The translations under genes were made by a program, and so were the position numbers. Below are positions 35,768 through 49,800 of a stretch of DNA of 64,000 nt, piece by piece. Source of the DNA: Gordius sp. MW1 (taxonomy: Eukaryota; Nematomorpha; Gordioida; Gordea; Gordiidae); contig OZ038531.1 in NCBI GenBank assembly GCA_964036665.1, forward strand, positions 12,028,168 through 12,092,167. The letters are read 5' to 3'. The notes beneath the pieces are model-generated. The model had not been told where the DNA came from and searched no databases. It saw only the letters and a list, made by a program, of their open reading frames with translations. How positions within the stretch are numbered: the first letter of the stretch is position 1; every line of letters begins with the position of its first letter.

Positions 35768-38700
35768 CGGTGTCTTTTGTCAAAATGATAGTTCTCGCAG
35801 CTTAAAACCTCTTTTCGGAAGTCAATCGAGGATAATAGGATTCTCAAATTGGCTTACTTTTATATATTTTTTTATGCTCTTTCACATAGAATCGAAAAAA
35901 AGGAATATTTTTGCTTCAAAATTTATCACATATTTTTCTTTGAACCGTATTCATCCGATGAAAGTTGTCGTTTTCAGACGTGGTTTCTATGATCCCAAGT
36001 AAAAATTTATCAGAATCTAAAAACTATTACTTTGAAATCATGATCGCATAGAGCTGTTTTCAAAAATTAAGCACTCACGTTGCGATACAACAAACTAATC
36101 GCAACAATAAAACGTTGTCTTTTGTCAAAATGATAGTTCTCGCAGCTTAAAACCTCTTTTCGGAAGTCAATCGAGGATAATAGGATTCTCAAATTGGCTT
36201 ACTTTTATATATTTTTTTACTCTTTCACATAGAATCGAAAAAAATAAATATTTTTTCCTCAAAATTTTTCACATATTTTTCTTTGAACCGTATTCATCCG
36301 ATGAAAGTTGTCGTTTTCAGACGTGGTTTCTATGATCCCAAGTAAAAATTTATCAGAATCTAAAAACTATTACTTTGAAATCATGATCGCATAGAGCTGT
36401 TTTCAAAATTTAAGCACTCACGTTGCGATACAACAAACTAATCGCAACAATAAAACGTTGTCTTTTGTCAAAATGATAGTTCTCGCAGCTTAAAACCTCT
36501 TTTCGGAAGTCAATCGAGGATAATAGGATTCTCAAATTGGCTTACTTTATATTTTTTTATGCTCTTTCACATAGAATCGAAAAAAATAAATATTTTTACC
36601 TCAAAATTTTTCACATATTTTTCTTTAAACCCTATTCATCCGATGAAAGTTGTCGTTTTCAGACGTGGTTTCTATGATCCCAAGTAAAAATTTATCAGAA
36701 TTTAAAAACTATTACTTTGAAATCATGATCGCATAAAGCAGTTTTCAAAAATTAAGCACTCACGTTGCGATACAACAAAAACTAACTAATCGCAACAATA
36801 AAACGTTGTCTTTTGTCAAAATGATAGTTCTCGCAGCTTAAAACCTCTTTTCGGAAGTCAATCGAGGATAATAGGATTCTCAAATTGGCTTACTTTTATA
36901 TATTTTTTCATGCTCTTTCACATAGAATCGAAAAAAAGGAATATTTTTGCTTCAAAATTTATCACATATTTTTCTTTGAACCGTATTCATCCGATGAAAG
37001 TTGTCGTTTTCAGACGTGGTTTCTATGATCCCAAGTAAAAATTTATCAGAATCTAAAAACTATTACTTTGAAATCATGATCGCATAGAGCTGTTTTCAAA
37101 AATTAAGCACTCACGTTGCGATACAACAAACTAATCGCAACAATAAAACGTTGTCTTTTGTCAAAATGATAGTTCTCGCAGCTTAAAACCTCTTTTCGGA
37201 AGTCAATCGAGGATAATAGGATTCTCAAATTGGCTTACTTTTATATATTTTTTTACTCTTTCACATAGAATCGAAAAAAATAAATATTTTTTCCTCAAAA
37301 TTTTTCACATATTTTTCTTTGAACCGTATTCATCCGATGAAAGTTGTCGTTTTCAGACGTGGTTTCTATGATCCCAAGTAAAAATTTATCAGAATTTAAA
37401 AACTATTACTTTGAAATCATGATCGCATAAAGCAGTTTTCAAAAATTAAGCACTCACGTTGCGATACAACAAAAACTAACTAATCGCAACAATAAAACGT
37501 TGTCTTTTGTCAAAATGATAGTTCTCGCAGCTTAAAACCTCTTTTCGGAAGTCAATCGAGGATAATAGGATTTTCAAATTGGCTTACTTTTATATATTTT
37601 TTTATGCTCTTTCACATAGAATCGAAAAAAATAAATATTTTTGCCTCAAAATTTTTCACATATTTTTCTTTGAACCGTATTCATCCGATGAAAGTTGTCG
37701 TTTCAAGTAAAAATTTATCAGAATCTAAAAACTATTACTTTGAAATCCTGATCGCATAGAGCAGTTTTCAAAAATTAAGCACTCACGTTGCGATACAACA
37801 AACTAATCGCAACAATAAAACGTTGTCTTTTGTCAAAATGATAGTTCTCGCAGCTTAAAACCTCTTTTCGGAAGTCAATCGAGGATAATAGGATTCTCAA
37901 ATTGGCTTACTTTTATATATTTTTTTATGCTCTTTCACATAGAATCAAAAAAAATAAATATTTTTACCTCAAAATTTTTCACATATTTTTCTTTGAACCG
38001 TATTCATCCGATGAAAGTTGTCGTTTTCAGACGTGGTTTCTATGATCCCAAGTAAAAATTTATCAGAATTTAAAAACTATTACTTTGAAATCATGATCGC
38101 ATAAAGCAGTTTTCAAAAATTAAGCACCCACGTTGCGATACAACAAAAACAAACTAATCGCAACAATAAAACGTTGTCTTTTGTCAAAATGATAGTTCTC
38201 GCAGCTTAAAACCTCTTTTCGGAAGTCAATCGAGGATAATAGGATTCTCAAATTGGCTTACTTTTATATATTTTTTTATGCTCTTACACATAGAATCGAA
38301 AAAAATAAATATTTTTACCTCAAAATTTTTTACATATTTTTCTTTGAACCGTATTCATCCGATGAAAGTTGTCGTTTTCAGACGTGGTTTCTATGATCCC
38401 AAGTAAAAATTTATCAGAATTGAAAAACTATTACTTTGAAATCATGATCGCATAGAGCAGTTTTCAAAAATTAAGCACTCACGTTGCGATACAACAAACT
38501 AATCGCAACAATAAAACGTTGTCTTTTGTCAAAATGATAGTTCTCGCAGCTTAAAACCTCTTTTCGGAAGTCAATCGAGGATAATAGGATTCTCAAATTG
38601 GCTTACTTTTATATATTTTTTCATGCTCTTTCACATAGAATCGAAAAAAAGGAATATTTTTGCTTCAAAATTTTTCACATATTTTTCTTTGAACCGTATT

Positions 38701-39212
38701 CATCCGATGAAAGTTGTCGTTTTCAGACGTGGTTTCTATGATCCCAAGTAAAAATTAATCAGAATTGAAAAACTATTACTTTGAAATCATGATCGCATAA
38801 AGCAGTTTTCAAAAATTAAGCACTCACGTTGCGATACAACAAAAACAAACTAATCGCAACAATAAAACGTTGTCTTTTGTCAAAATTATAGTTCTCGCAG
38901 CTTAAAACCTCTTTTCGGAAGTCAATCGAGGATAATAGAATTCTCAAATTGGCTTACTTTTATATATTTTTTTATGCTATTTAACATAGAATCGAAAAAA
39001 ATAAATATTTTTACCTCAAAATTTTTCACATATTTTTCTTTGAACCGTATTCATCCGATGAAAGTTGTCGTTTTCAGACGTGGTTTCTATGATCCCAAGT
39101 AAAAATTTATCAGAATCTAAAAACTATTACTTTGAAATCATGATCGCATAGAGCAGTTTTCAAAAATTAAGCACTCACGTTGCGATACAACAAACTAATC
39201 GCAACAATAAAA
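35768..39212 (+). repeat. Irregular linker of ten monomers
   Basis: Units are at 35768, 36113, 36456, 36804, 37149, 37498, 37821, 38172, 38517 and 38868. The 35768/36113 and 36804/37149 pairs share AATTTATCAC and TTTTTTTACTC, at offset 1036 (three monomers). The 36456 unit has a 3-bp loss in the TATA-rich core and CTTTAAACCCTATT. The 37498 unit has a 22-bp deletion. The last two units (38517, 38868) equal 30206 and 30557 of the HOR, so the 4-monomer HOR restarts just before the second 18-monomer block. Private substitutions are more common here than in the flanking blocks. Confidence 0.83.
37498..37820 (+). repeat. 323-bp monomer with 22-bp deletion
   Basis: The sequence passes from GTTGTCGTTT directly to CAAGTAAAAA at about 37700. 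It lacks the 22 bases that hold CAGACGTGGTTTCTATGAT, with TCA/CA microhomology at the ends. The remainder is GATATC-class (AATCT, AAATCCTG). The same deletion is in the unit at 45799, so it was copied with its surroundings. Confidence 0.9.
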
Positions 39213-42200
39213 CGTTGTCTTTTGTCAAAATGATAGTTCTCGCAGCTTAAAACCTCTTTTCGGAAGTCAATCGAGGATAATAGGATTCTCAAATTGGCTT
39301 ACTTTTATATATTTTTTCATGCTCTTTCACATAAAATCGAAAAAAAGGAATATTTTTGCTTCAAAATTTTTCACATATTTTTCTTTGAACCGTATTCATC
39401 CGATGAAAGTTGTCGTTTTCAGACGTAATTTCTATGATCCCAAGTAAAAATTTATCAGAATCTAAAAACTATTACTTTGAAATTATGATCGCATAGAGCT
39501 GTTTTCAAAAATTAAGCACTCACGTTGCGATACAACAAACTAATCGCAACAATAAAACGTTGTCTTTTGTCAAAATGATAGTTCTCGCAGCTTAAAACCT
39601 CTTTTCGGAAGTCAATCGAGGATAATAGGATTCTCAAATTGGCTTACTTTTATATATTTTTTCATGCTCTTTCACATAGAATCGAAAAAAATAAATATTT
39701 TTACCTCAAAATTTTTCACATATTTTTCTTTGAACCGTATTCATCCGATGAAAGTTGTCGTTTTCAGACGTGGTTTCTATGATCCCAAGTAAAAATTTAT
39801 CAGAATCTAAAAACTATTACTTTGAAATCATGATCGCATAGAGCAGTTTTCAAAAATTAAGCACTCACGTTGCGATACAACAAACTAATCGCAACAATAA
39901 AACGTTGTCTTTTGTCAAAATGATAGTTCTCGCAGCTTAAAACCTCTTTTCGGAAGTCAATCGAGGATAATAGGATTCTCAAATTGGCTTACTTTTATAT
40001 ATTTTTTCATGCTCTTTCACATAGAATCGAAAAAAAGGAATATTTTTGCTTCAAAATTTTTCACATATTTTTCTTTGAACCGTATTCATCCGATGAAAGT
40101 TGTCGTTTTCAGACGTGGTTTCTATGATCCCAAGTAAAAATTAATCAGAATTGAAAAACTATTACTTTGAAATTATGATCGCATAAAGCAGTTTTCAAAA
40201 ATTAAGCACTCACGTTGCGATACAACAAAAACAAACTAATCGCAACAATAAAACGTTGTCTTTTGTCAAAATTATAGTTCTCGCAGCTTAAAACCTCTTT
40301 TCGGAAGTCAATCGAGGATAATAGAATTCTCAAATTGGCTTACTTTTATATATTTTTTTATGCTATTTAACATAGAATCGAAAAAAATAAATATTTTTAC
40401 CTCAAAATTTTTCACATATTTTTCTTTGAACCGTATTCATCCGATGAAAGTTGTCGTTTTCAGACGTGGTTTCTATGATCCCAAGTAAAAATTTATCAGA
40501 ATCTAAAAACTATTACTTTGAAATCATGATCGCATAGAGCAGTTTTCAAAAATTAAGCACTCACGTTGCGATACAACAAACTAATCGCAACAATAAAACG
40601 TTGTCTTTTGTCAAAATGATAGTTCTCGCAGCTTAAAACCTCTTTTCGGAAGTCAATCGAGGATAATAGGATTCTCAAATTGGCTTACTTTTATATATTT
40701 TTTCATGCTCTTTCACATAGAATCGAAAAAAAGGAATATTTTTGCCTCAAAATTTTTCACATATTTTTCTTTGAACCGTATTCATCCGATTAAAGTTGTC
40801 GTTTTCAGACGTGGTTTCTATGATCCCAAGTAAAAATTTATCAGAATCTAAAAACTATTACTTTGAAATCATGATCGCATAGAGCTGTTTTCAAAAATTA
40901 AGCACTCACGTTGCGATACAACAAACTAATCGCAACAATAAAACGTTGTCTTTTGTCAAAATGATAGTTCTCGCAGCTTAAAACCTCTTTTCGGAAGTCA
41001 ATCGAGGATAATAGGATTCTCAAATTGGCTTACTTTTATATATTTTTTCATGCTCTTTCACATAGAATCGAAAAAAATAAATATTTTTACCTCAAAATTT
41101 TTCACATATTTTTCTTTGAACCGTATTCATCCGATGAAAGTTGTCGTTTTCAGACGTGGTTTCTATGATCCCAAGTAAAAATTTATCAGAATCTAAAAAC
41201 TATTACTTTGAAATCATGATCGCATAGAGCAGTTTTCGAAAATTAAGCACTCACGTTGCGATACAACAAACTAATCGCAACAATAAAACGTTGTCTTTTG
41301 TCAAAATGATAGTTCTCGCAGCTTAAAACCTCTTTTCGGAAGTCAATCGAGGATAATAGGATTCTCAAATTGGCTTACTTTTATATATTTTTTCATGCTC
41401 TTTCACATAGAATCGAAAAAAAGGAATATTTTTGCTTCAAAATTTTTCACATATTTTTCTTTGAACCGTATTCATCCGATGAAAGTTGTCGTTTTCAGAC
41501 GTGGTTTCTATGATCCCAAGTAAAAATTAATCAGAATTGAAAAACTATTACTTTGAAATCATGATCGCATAAAGCAGTTTTCAAAAATTAAGCACTCACG
41601 TTGCGATACAACAAAAACAAACTAATCGCAACAATAAAACGTTGTCTTTTGTCAAAATTATAGTTCTCGCAGCTTAAAACCTCTTTTCGGAAGTCAATCG
41701 AGGATAATAGAATTCTCAAATTGGCTTACTTTTATATATTTTTTTATGCTATTTAACATAGAATCGAAAAAAATAAATATTTTTACCTCAAAATTTTTCA
41801 CATATTTTTCTTTGAACCGTATTCATCCGATGAAAGTTGTCGTTTTCAGACGTGGTTTCTATGATCCCAAGTAAAAATTTATCAGAATCTAAAAACTATT
41901 ACTTTGAAATCATGATCGCATAGAGCAGTTTTCAAAAATTAAGCACTCACGTTGCGATACAACAAACTAATCGCAACAATAAAACGTTGTCTTTTGTCAA
42001 AATGATAGTTCTCGCAGCTTAAAACCTCTTTTCGGAAGTCAATCGAGGATAATAGGATTCTCAAATTGGCTTACTTTTATATATTTTTTCATGCTCTTTC
42101 ACATAGAATCGAAAAAAAGGAATATTTTTGCTTCAAAATTTTTCACATATTTTTCTTTGAACCGTATTCATCCGATGAAAGTTGTCGTTTTCAGACGTGG

Positions 42201-45200
42201 TTTCTATGATCCCAAGTAAAAATTTATCAGAATCTAAAAACTATTACTTTGAAATCATGATCGCATAGAGCTGTTTTCAAAAATTAAGCACTCACGTTGC
42301 GATACAACAAACTAATCGCAACAATAAAACGTTGTCTTTTGTCAAAATGATAGTTCTCGCAGCTTAAAACCTCTTTTCGGAAGTCAATCGAGGATAATAG
42401 GATTCTCAAATTGGCTTACTTTTATATATTTTTTTATGCTCTTTCACATAGAATCGAAAAAAATAAATATTTTTACCTCAAAATTTTTCACATATTTTTC
42501 TTTGAACCGTATTCATCCGATGAAAGTTGTCGTTTTCAGACGTGGTTTCTATGATCACAAGTAAAAATTTATCAGAATTTAAAAACTATTACTTTGAAAT
42601 CATGATCGCATAAAGCAGTTTTCAAAAATTAAGCACTCACGTTGCGATACAACAAAAACAAACTAATCGCGACAATAAAACGTTGTCTTTTGTCAAAATG
42701 ATAGTTCTCGCAGCTTAAAACCTCTTTTCGGAAGTCAATCGAAGATAATAGGATTCTGAAATTGGCTTACTTTTATATATTTTTTTATGCTCTTTCACAT
42801 AGAATCGAAAAAAATAAATATTTTTACCTCAAAATTTTTCACATATTTTTCTTTGAACCGTATTCATCCGATGAAAGTTGTCGTTTTCAGACGTGGTTTC
42901 TATGATCCCAAGTAAAAATTAATCAGAATTTAAAAACTATTACTTTGAAATCATGATCGCATAAAGCAGTTTTCAAAAATTAAGCACTCACGTTGCGATA
43001 CAACAAAAACAAACTAATCGCAACAATAAAACGTTGTCTTTTGTCAAAATTATAGTTCTCGCAGCTTAAAACCTCTTTTCGGAAGTCAATCGAGGATAAT
43101 AGAATTCTCAAATTGGCTTACTTTTATATATTTTTTTATGCTATTTAACATAGAATCGAAAAAAATAAATATTTTTACCTCAAAATTTTTCACATATTTT
43201 TCTTTGAACCGTATTCATCCGATGAAAGTTGTCGTTTTCAGACGTGGTTTCTATGATCCCAAGTAAAAATTTATCAGAATCTAAAAACTATTACTTTGAA
43301 ATCATGATCGCATAGAGCAGTTTTCAAAAATTAAGCACTCACGTTGCGATACAACAAACTAATCGCAACAATAAAACGTTGTCTTTTGTCAAAATGATAG
43401 TTCTCGCAGCTTAAAACCTCTTTTCGGAAGTCAATCGAGGATAATAGGATTCTCAAATTGGCTTACTTTTATATATTTTTTCATGCTCTTTCACATAGAA
43501 TCGAAAAAAAGGAATATTTTTGCTTCAAAATTTTTCACATATTTTTCTTTGAACCGTATTCATCCGATGAAAGTTGTCGTTTTCAGACGTGGTTTCTATG
43601 ATTCCAAGTAAAAATTTATCAGAATCTAAAAACTATTACTTTGAAATCATGATCGCATAGAGCTGTTTTCAAAAATTAAGCACTCACGTTGCGATACAAC
43701 AAACTAATCGCAACAATAAAACGTTGTCTTTTGTCAAAATGATAGTTCTCGCAGCTTAAAACCTCTTTTCGGAAGTCAATCGAGGATAATAGGATTCTCA
43801 AATTGGCTTACTTTTATATATTTTTTTATGCTCTTTCACATAGAATCGAAAAAAATAAATATTTTTACCTCAAAATTTTTCACATATTTTTCTTTGAACC
43901 GTATTCATCCGATGAAAGTTGTCGTTTTCAGACGTGGTTTCTATGATCCCAAGTAAAAATTTATCAGAATTTAAAAACTATTACTTTGAAATCATGATCG
44001 CATAAAGCAGTTTTCAAAAATTAAGCACTCACGTTGCGATACAACAAAAACTAACTAATCGCAACAATAAAACGTTGTCTTTTGTCAAAATGATAGTTCT
44101 CGCAGCTTAAAACCTCTTTTCGGAAGTCAATCGAGGATAATAGGATTCTCAAATTGGCTTACTTTTTTATATTTTTTTATGCTCTTTCACATAGAATCGA
44201 AAAAAATAAATATTTTTGCCTCAAAATTTTTCACATATTTTTCTTTGAACCGTATTCATCCGATGAAAGTTGTCGTTTTCAGACGTGGTTTCAATGATCC
44301 CAAGTAAAAATTTATCAGAATTTAAAAACTATTACTTTGAAATCATGATCGCATAAAGCAGTTTTCAAAAATTAAGCACTCACGTTGCGATACAACAAAA
44401 ACAAACTAATCGCAACAATAAAACGTTGTCTTTTGTCAAAATGATAGTTCTCGCAGCTTAAAACCTCTTTTCGGAAGTCAATCGAGGATAATAGGATTCT
44501 CAAATTGGCTTACTTTTATATATTTTTTTATGCTCTTTCACATAGAATCGAAAAAAATAAATATTTTTACCTCAAAATTTTTCACATATTTTTCTTTGAA
44601 CCGTATTCATCCGATGAAAGTTGTCGTTTTCAGACGTGGTTTCTATGATCCCAAGTAAAAATTTATCAGAATTGAAAAACTATTACTTTGAAATCATGAT
44701 CGCATAGAGCAGTTTTCAAAAATTAAGCACTCACGTTGCGATACAACAAACTAATCGCAACAATAAAACGTTGTCTTTTGTCAAAATGATAGTTCTCGCA
44801 GCTTAAAACCTCTTTTCGGAAGTCAATCGAGGATAATAGGATTCTCAAATTGGCTTACTTTTATATATTTTTTTATGCTCTTTCACATAGAATCGAAAAA
44901 AAGGAATATTTTTGCTTCTAAATTTTTCACATATTTTTCTTTGAACCGTATTCATCCGATGAAAGTTGTCGTTTTCAGACGTGGTTTCTATGATCCCAAG
45001 TAAAAATTTATCAGAATCTAAAAACTATTACTTTGAAATCATGATCGCATAGAGCTGTTTTCAAAATTTAAGCACTCACGTTGCGATACAACAAACTAAT
45101 CGCAACAATAAAACGTTGTCTTTTGTCAAAATGATAGTTCTCGCAGCTTAAAACCTCTTTTCGGAAGTCAATCGAGGATAATAGGATTCTCAAATTGGCT

Positions 45201-45458
45201 TACTTTTATATATTTTTTTATGCTCTTTCACATAGAATCAAAAAAAATAAATATTTTTACCTCAAAATTTTTCACATATTTTTCTTTGAACCGTATTCAT
45301 CCGATGAAAGTTGTCGTTTTCAGACGTGGTTTCTATGATCCCAAGTAAAAATTTATCAGAATTTAAAAACTATTACTTTGAAATCATGATCGCATAAAGC
45401 AGTTTTCAAAAATTAAGCACTCACGTTGCGATACAACAAACTAATCGCAACAATAAAA
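39213..45458 (+). repeat. 18-monomer block, copy 2 (6246 bp)
   Basis: Units run from 39213 to 45114 and correspond one to one with 29516-35417. Differences are few: GATCACAAG at about 42555, AAATTATG at about 40171, loss of the ACAAAC change of copy 1, and the last unit has the short loop where copy 1 has the long loop (6 bp shorter). The 4-monomer HOR starts at 39213, 40599, 41985 and 43377, with a further unit of the same first type at 44769. Identity over more than 6 kb suggests a recent segmental duplication, or an assembly artefact if reads did not span it. Confidence 0.92.
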
Positions 45459-46812
45459 CGTTGTCTTTTGTCAAAATGATAGTTCTCGCAGCTTAAAACC
45501 TCTTTTCGGAAGTCAATCGAGGATAATAGACAAATTGTCTTACTTTTATATATTTTTTTATGCTCTTTCACATAGAATCGAAAAAAAGGAATATTTTTGC
45601 TTCAAAATTTTTCACATATTTTTCTTTGAACCGTATTCATCCGATGAAAGTTGTCGTTTTCAGACGTGGTTTCTATGATCCCAAGTAAAAATTTATCAGA
45701 ATCTAAAAACTATTACTTTGAAATCATGATCGCATAGAGCTGTTTTCAAAAATTAAGCACTCACGTTGCGATACAACAAACTAATCGCAACAATAAAACG
45801 TTGTCTTTTGTCAAAATGATAGTTCTCGCAGCTTAAAACCTCTTGTCAGAAGTCAATCGAGGATAATAGGATTCTCAAATTGGCTTACTTTTATATATTT
45901 TTTTATGCTCTTTCACATAGAATCGAAAAAAATAAATATTTTTGCCTCAAAATTTTTCACATATTTTTCTTTGAACCGTATTCATCCGATGAAAGTTGTC
46001 GTTTCAAGTAAAAATTTATCAGAATCTAAAAACTATTACTTTGAAATCCTGATCGCATAGAGCAGTTTTCAAAAATTAAGCACTCACGTTGCGATACAAC
46101 AAACTAATCGCAACAATAAAACGTTGTCTTTTGTCAAAATGATAGTTCTCGCAGCTTAAAACCTCTTTTCGGAAGTCAATCGAGGATAATAGGATTCTCA
46201 AATTGGCTTACTTTTATATATTTTTTTATGCTCTTTCACATAGAATCGAAAAAAATAAATATTTTTACCTCAAAATTTTTCACATATTTTTCTTTGAACC
46301 GTATTCATCCGATGAAAGTTGTCGTTTTCAGACGTGGTTTCTATGATCCCAAGTAAAAATTTATCAGAATTTAAAAACTATTACTTTGAAATCATGATCG
46401 CATAAAGCAGTTTTCAAAAATTAAGCACTCACGTTGCGATACAACAAAAACTAACTAATCGCAACAATAAAACGTTGTCTTTTGTCAAAATGATAGTTCT
46501 CGCAGCTTAAAACCTCTTTTCGGAAGTCAATCGAGGATAATAGGATTCTCAAATTGGCTTACTTTTATATATTTTTTTATGCTCTTTCACATAGAATCGA
46601 AAAAAATAAATATTTTTGCCTCAAAAATTTTCACATATTTTTCTTTGAACCGTATTCATCCAAGTTGTCGTTTTCAGACGTGGTTTCTATGATATCAAGT
46701 AAAAATTTATCAGAATCTAAAAACTATTACTTTGAAATACTGATCGCATAGAGCAGTTTTCAAAAATTAAGCACTCACGTTGCGATACAACAAACTAATC
46801 GCAACAATAAAA
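45459..46812 (+). repeat. Four-monomer linker, shortened version of 35768-38171
   Basis: The 45459 unit has a 5-bp loss and substitution (AATAGACAAATTGTCTT, about 45525). The 45799 unit carries the same 22-bp deletion as 37498. The 46122 unit resembles 37821, though it keeps TCGAAAAA and has the CTAACT loop. The 46473 unit is 340 bp after a 5-bp loss (ATCCAAGTTG, about 46660) and has AAATACTG. Compared with the linker after copy 1, about four monomers are missing. Confidence 0.8.
45799..46121 (+). repeat. Second 323-bp monomer with the 22-bp deletion
   Basis: The GTTGTCGTTT|CAAGTAAAAA junction is the same as in the 37498 unit, at offset 8301, which differs from the 9697 offset of the preceding block. 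Its own private change is TCTTGTCAGAAG. The change of offset implies loss of monomers between the 18-monomer block and this marker in the second copy, or gain in the first. Confidence 0.9.
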
Positions 46813-49800
46813 CGTTGTCTTTTGTCAAAATGATAGTTCTCGCAGCTTAAAACCTCTTTTCGGAAGTCAATCGAGGATAATAGGATTCTCAAATTGGCTT
46901 ACTTTTATATATTATTTTATGCTCTTTCACATAGAATCGAAAAAAATAAATATTTTTACCTCAAAATTTTTCACATATTTTTCTTTGAACCGTATTCATC
47001 CGATGAAAGTTTTCGTTTTCAGACGTGGTTTCTATGATCCCAAGTAAAAATTTATCAGAATTTAAAAACTATTACTTTGAAATCATGATCGCATAAAGCA
47101 GTTTTCAAAAATTAAGCACTCAGCGATACAACAAAAACAAACTAATCGCAACAATAAAACGTTGTCTTTTTTCAAAATGATAGTTCTCGCAGCTTAAAAC
47201 CTCTTTTCGGAAGTCAATCGAGGATAATAGGATTCTCAAATTGGCTTACTTTTATATATTTTTTTATACTCTTTCACATAGAATCGAAAAAAATAAATAT
47301 TTTTACCTCAAAATTTTTCACATATTTTTCTTTGAACCGTATTCATCCGATGAAAGTTGTCGTTTTCAGACGTGGTTTCTATGATCCCAAGTAAAAATTT
47401 ATCAGAATTGAAAAACTATTACTTTAAAATCATGATCGCATAGAGCAGTTTTCAAAAATTAAGCACTCACGTTGCGATACAACAAACTAATCGCGACAAT
47501 AAAACGTTGTCTTTTGTCAAAATGATAGTTCTCGCAGCTTAAAACCTCTTGTCGGAAGTCAATCGAGGATAATAGGATTCTCAAATTGGCTTACTTTTAT
47601 ATATTTTTTCATGCTCTTTCACATAGAATTGAAAAAAAGGAATATTTTTGCCTCAAAATTTTTCACATATTTTTCTTTGAACCGTATTCATCCGATGAAA
47701 GTTGTCGTTTTCAGACGTGGTTTCTATGATCCCAAGTAAAAATTTATCAGAATCTAAAAACTATTACTTTGAAATCATGATCGCATAGAGCAGTTTTCAA
47801 AAATTAAGCACTCACGTTGCGATACAACAAACTAATCGCAACAATAAAACGTTGTCTTTTGTCAAAATGATAGTTCTCGCAGCTTAAAACCTCTTTCGGA
47901 AGTCAATCGAGGATAATAGGATTCTCAAATTGGCTTACTTTTATATATTTTTTCATGCTCTTTCACATAGAATCGAAAAAAAGGAATATTTTTGCCTCAA
48001 AATTTTTCACATATTTTTCTTTGAACCGTATTCATCCGATGAAAGTTGTCGTTTTCAGACGTGGTTTCTATGATCCCAAGTAAAAATTTATCAGAATTTA
48101 AAAACTATTACTTTGAAATCATGATCGCATAGAGCAGTTTTCAAAAATTAAGCACTCACGTTGCGATACAACAAACTAATCGCAACAATAAAACGTTGTC
48201 TTTTGTCAAAATGATAGTTCTCGCAGCTTAAAACCTCTTTTCGGAAGTCAATCGAGGATAATAGGATTCTCAAATTGGCTTACTTTTATATATTTTTTTA
48301 TGCTCTTTCACATAGAATCGAAAAAAATAAATATTTTTACCTCAAAATTTTTCACATATTTTTCTTTGAACCGTATTCATCCGATGAAAGTTGTCGTTTT
48401 CAGACGTGGTTTCTATGATCCCAAGTAAAAATTTATCAGAATTTAAAAACTATTACTTTGAAATCATGATCGCATAAAGCAGTTTTCAAAAATTAAGCAC
48501 TCACGTTGCGATACAACAAAAACAAACTAATCGCAACAATAAAACGTTGTCTTTTGTCAAAAGGATAGTTCTCGCAGCTTAAAACCTCTTTTCGGAAGTC
48601 AATCGAGGATAATAGGATTCTCAAATTGGCTTACTTTTATATATTTTTTTATGCTCTTTCACATAGAATCGAAAAAAATAAATATTTTTACCTCAAAATT
48701 TTTCACATATTTTTCTTTGAACCGTATTCATCCGATGAAAGTTGTCGTTTTCAGACGTGGTTTCTATGATCCCAAGTAAAAATTTATCAGAATTGAAAAA
48801 CTATTACTTTGAAATCATGATCGCATAGAGCAGTTTTCAAAAATTAAGCACTCACGTTGCGATACAACAAACTAATCGCGACAATAAAACGTTGTCTTTT
48901 GTCAAAATGATAGTTCTCGCAGCTTAAAACCTCTTTTCGGAAGTCAATCGAGGATAATAGGATTCTCAAATTGGCTTACTTTTATATATTTTTTCATGCT
49001 CTTTCACATAGAATTGAAAAAAAGGAATATTTTTGCCTCAAAATTTTTCACATATTTTTCTTTGAACCGTATTCATCCGATGAAAGTTGTCGTTTTCAGA
49101 CGTGGTTTCTATGATCCCAAGTAAAAATTTATCAGAATCTAAAAACTATTACTTTGAAATCATGATCGCATAGAGCAGTTTTCAAAAATTAAGCACTCAC
49201 GTTGCGATACAACAAACTAATCGCAACAATAAAACGTTGTCTTTTGTCAAAATGATAGTTCTCGCAGCTTAAAACCTCTTTTCGGAAGTCAATCGAGGAT
49301 AATAGGATTCTCAAATTGGCTTACTTTTATATATTTTTTCATGCTCTTTCACATAGAATTGAAAAAAAGGAATATTTTTGCCTCAAAATTTTTCACATAT
49401 TTTTCTTTGAACCGTATTCATCCGATGAAAGTTGTCGTTTTCAGACGTGGTTTCTATGATCCCAAGTAAAAATTTATCAGAATCTAAAAACTATTACTTT
49501 GAAATCATGATCGCATAGAGCAGTTTTCAAAAATTAAGCACTCACGTTGCGATACAACAAACTAATCGCAACAATAAAACGTTGTCTTTTGTCAAAATGA
49601 TAGTTCTCGCAGCTTAAAACCTCTTTCGGAAGTCAATCGAGGATAATAGGATTCTCAAATTGGCTTACTTTTATATATTTTTTCATGCTCTTTCACATAG
49701 AATCGAAAAAAAGGAATATTTTTGCCTCAAAATTTTTCACATATTTTTCTTTGAACCGTATTCATCCGATGAAAGTTGTCGTTTTCAGACGTGGTTTCTA

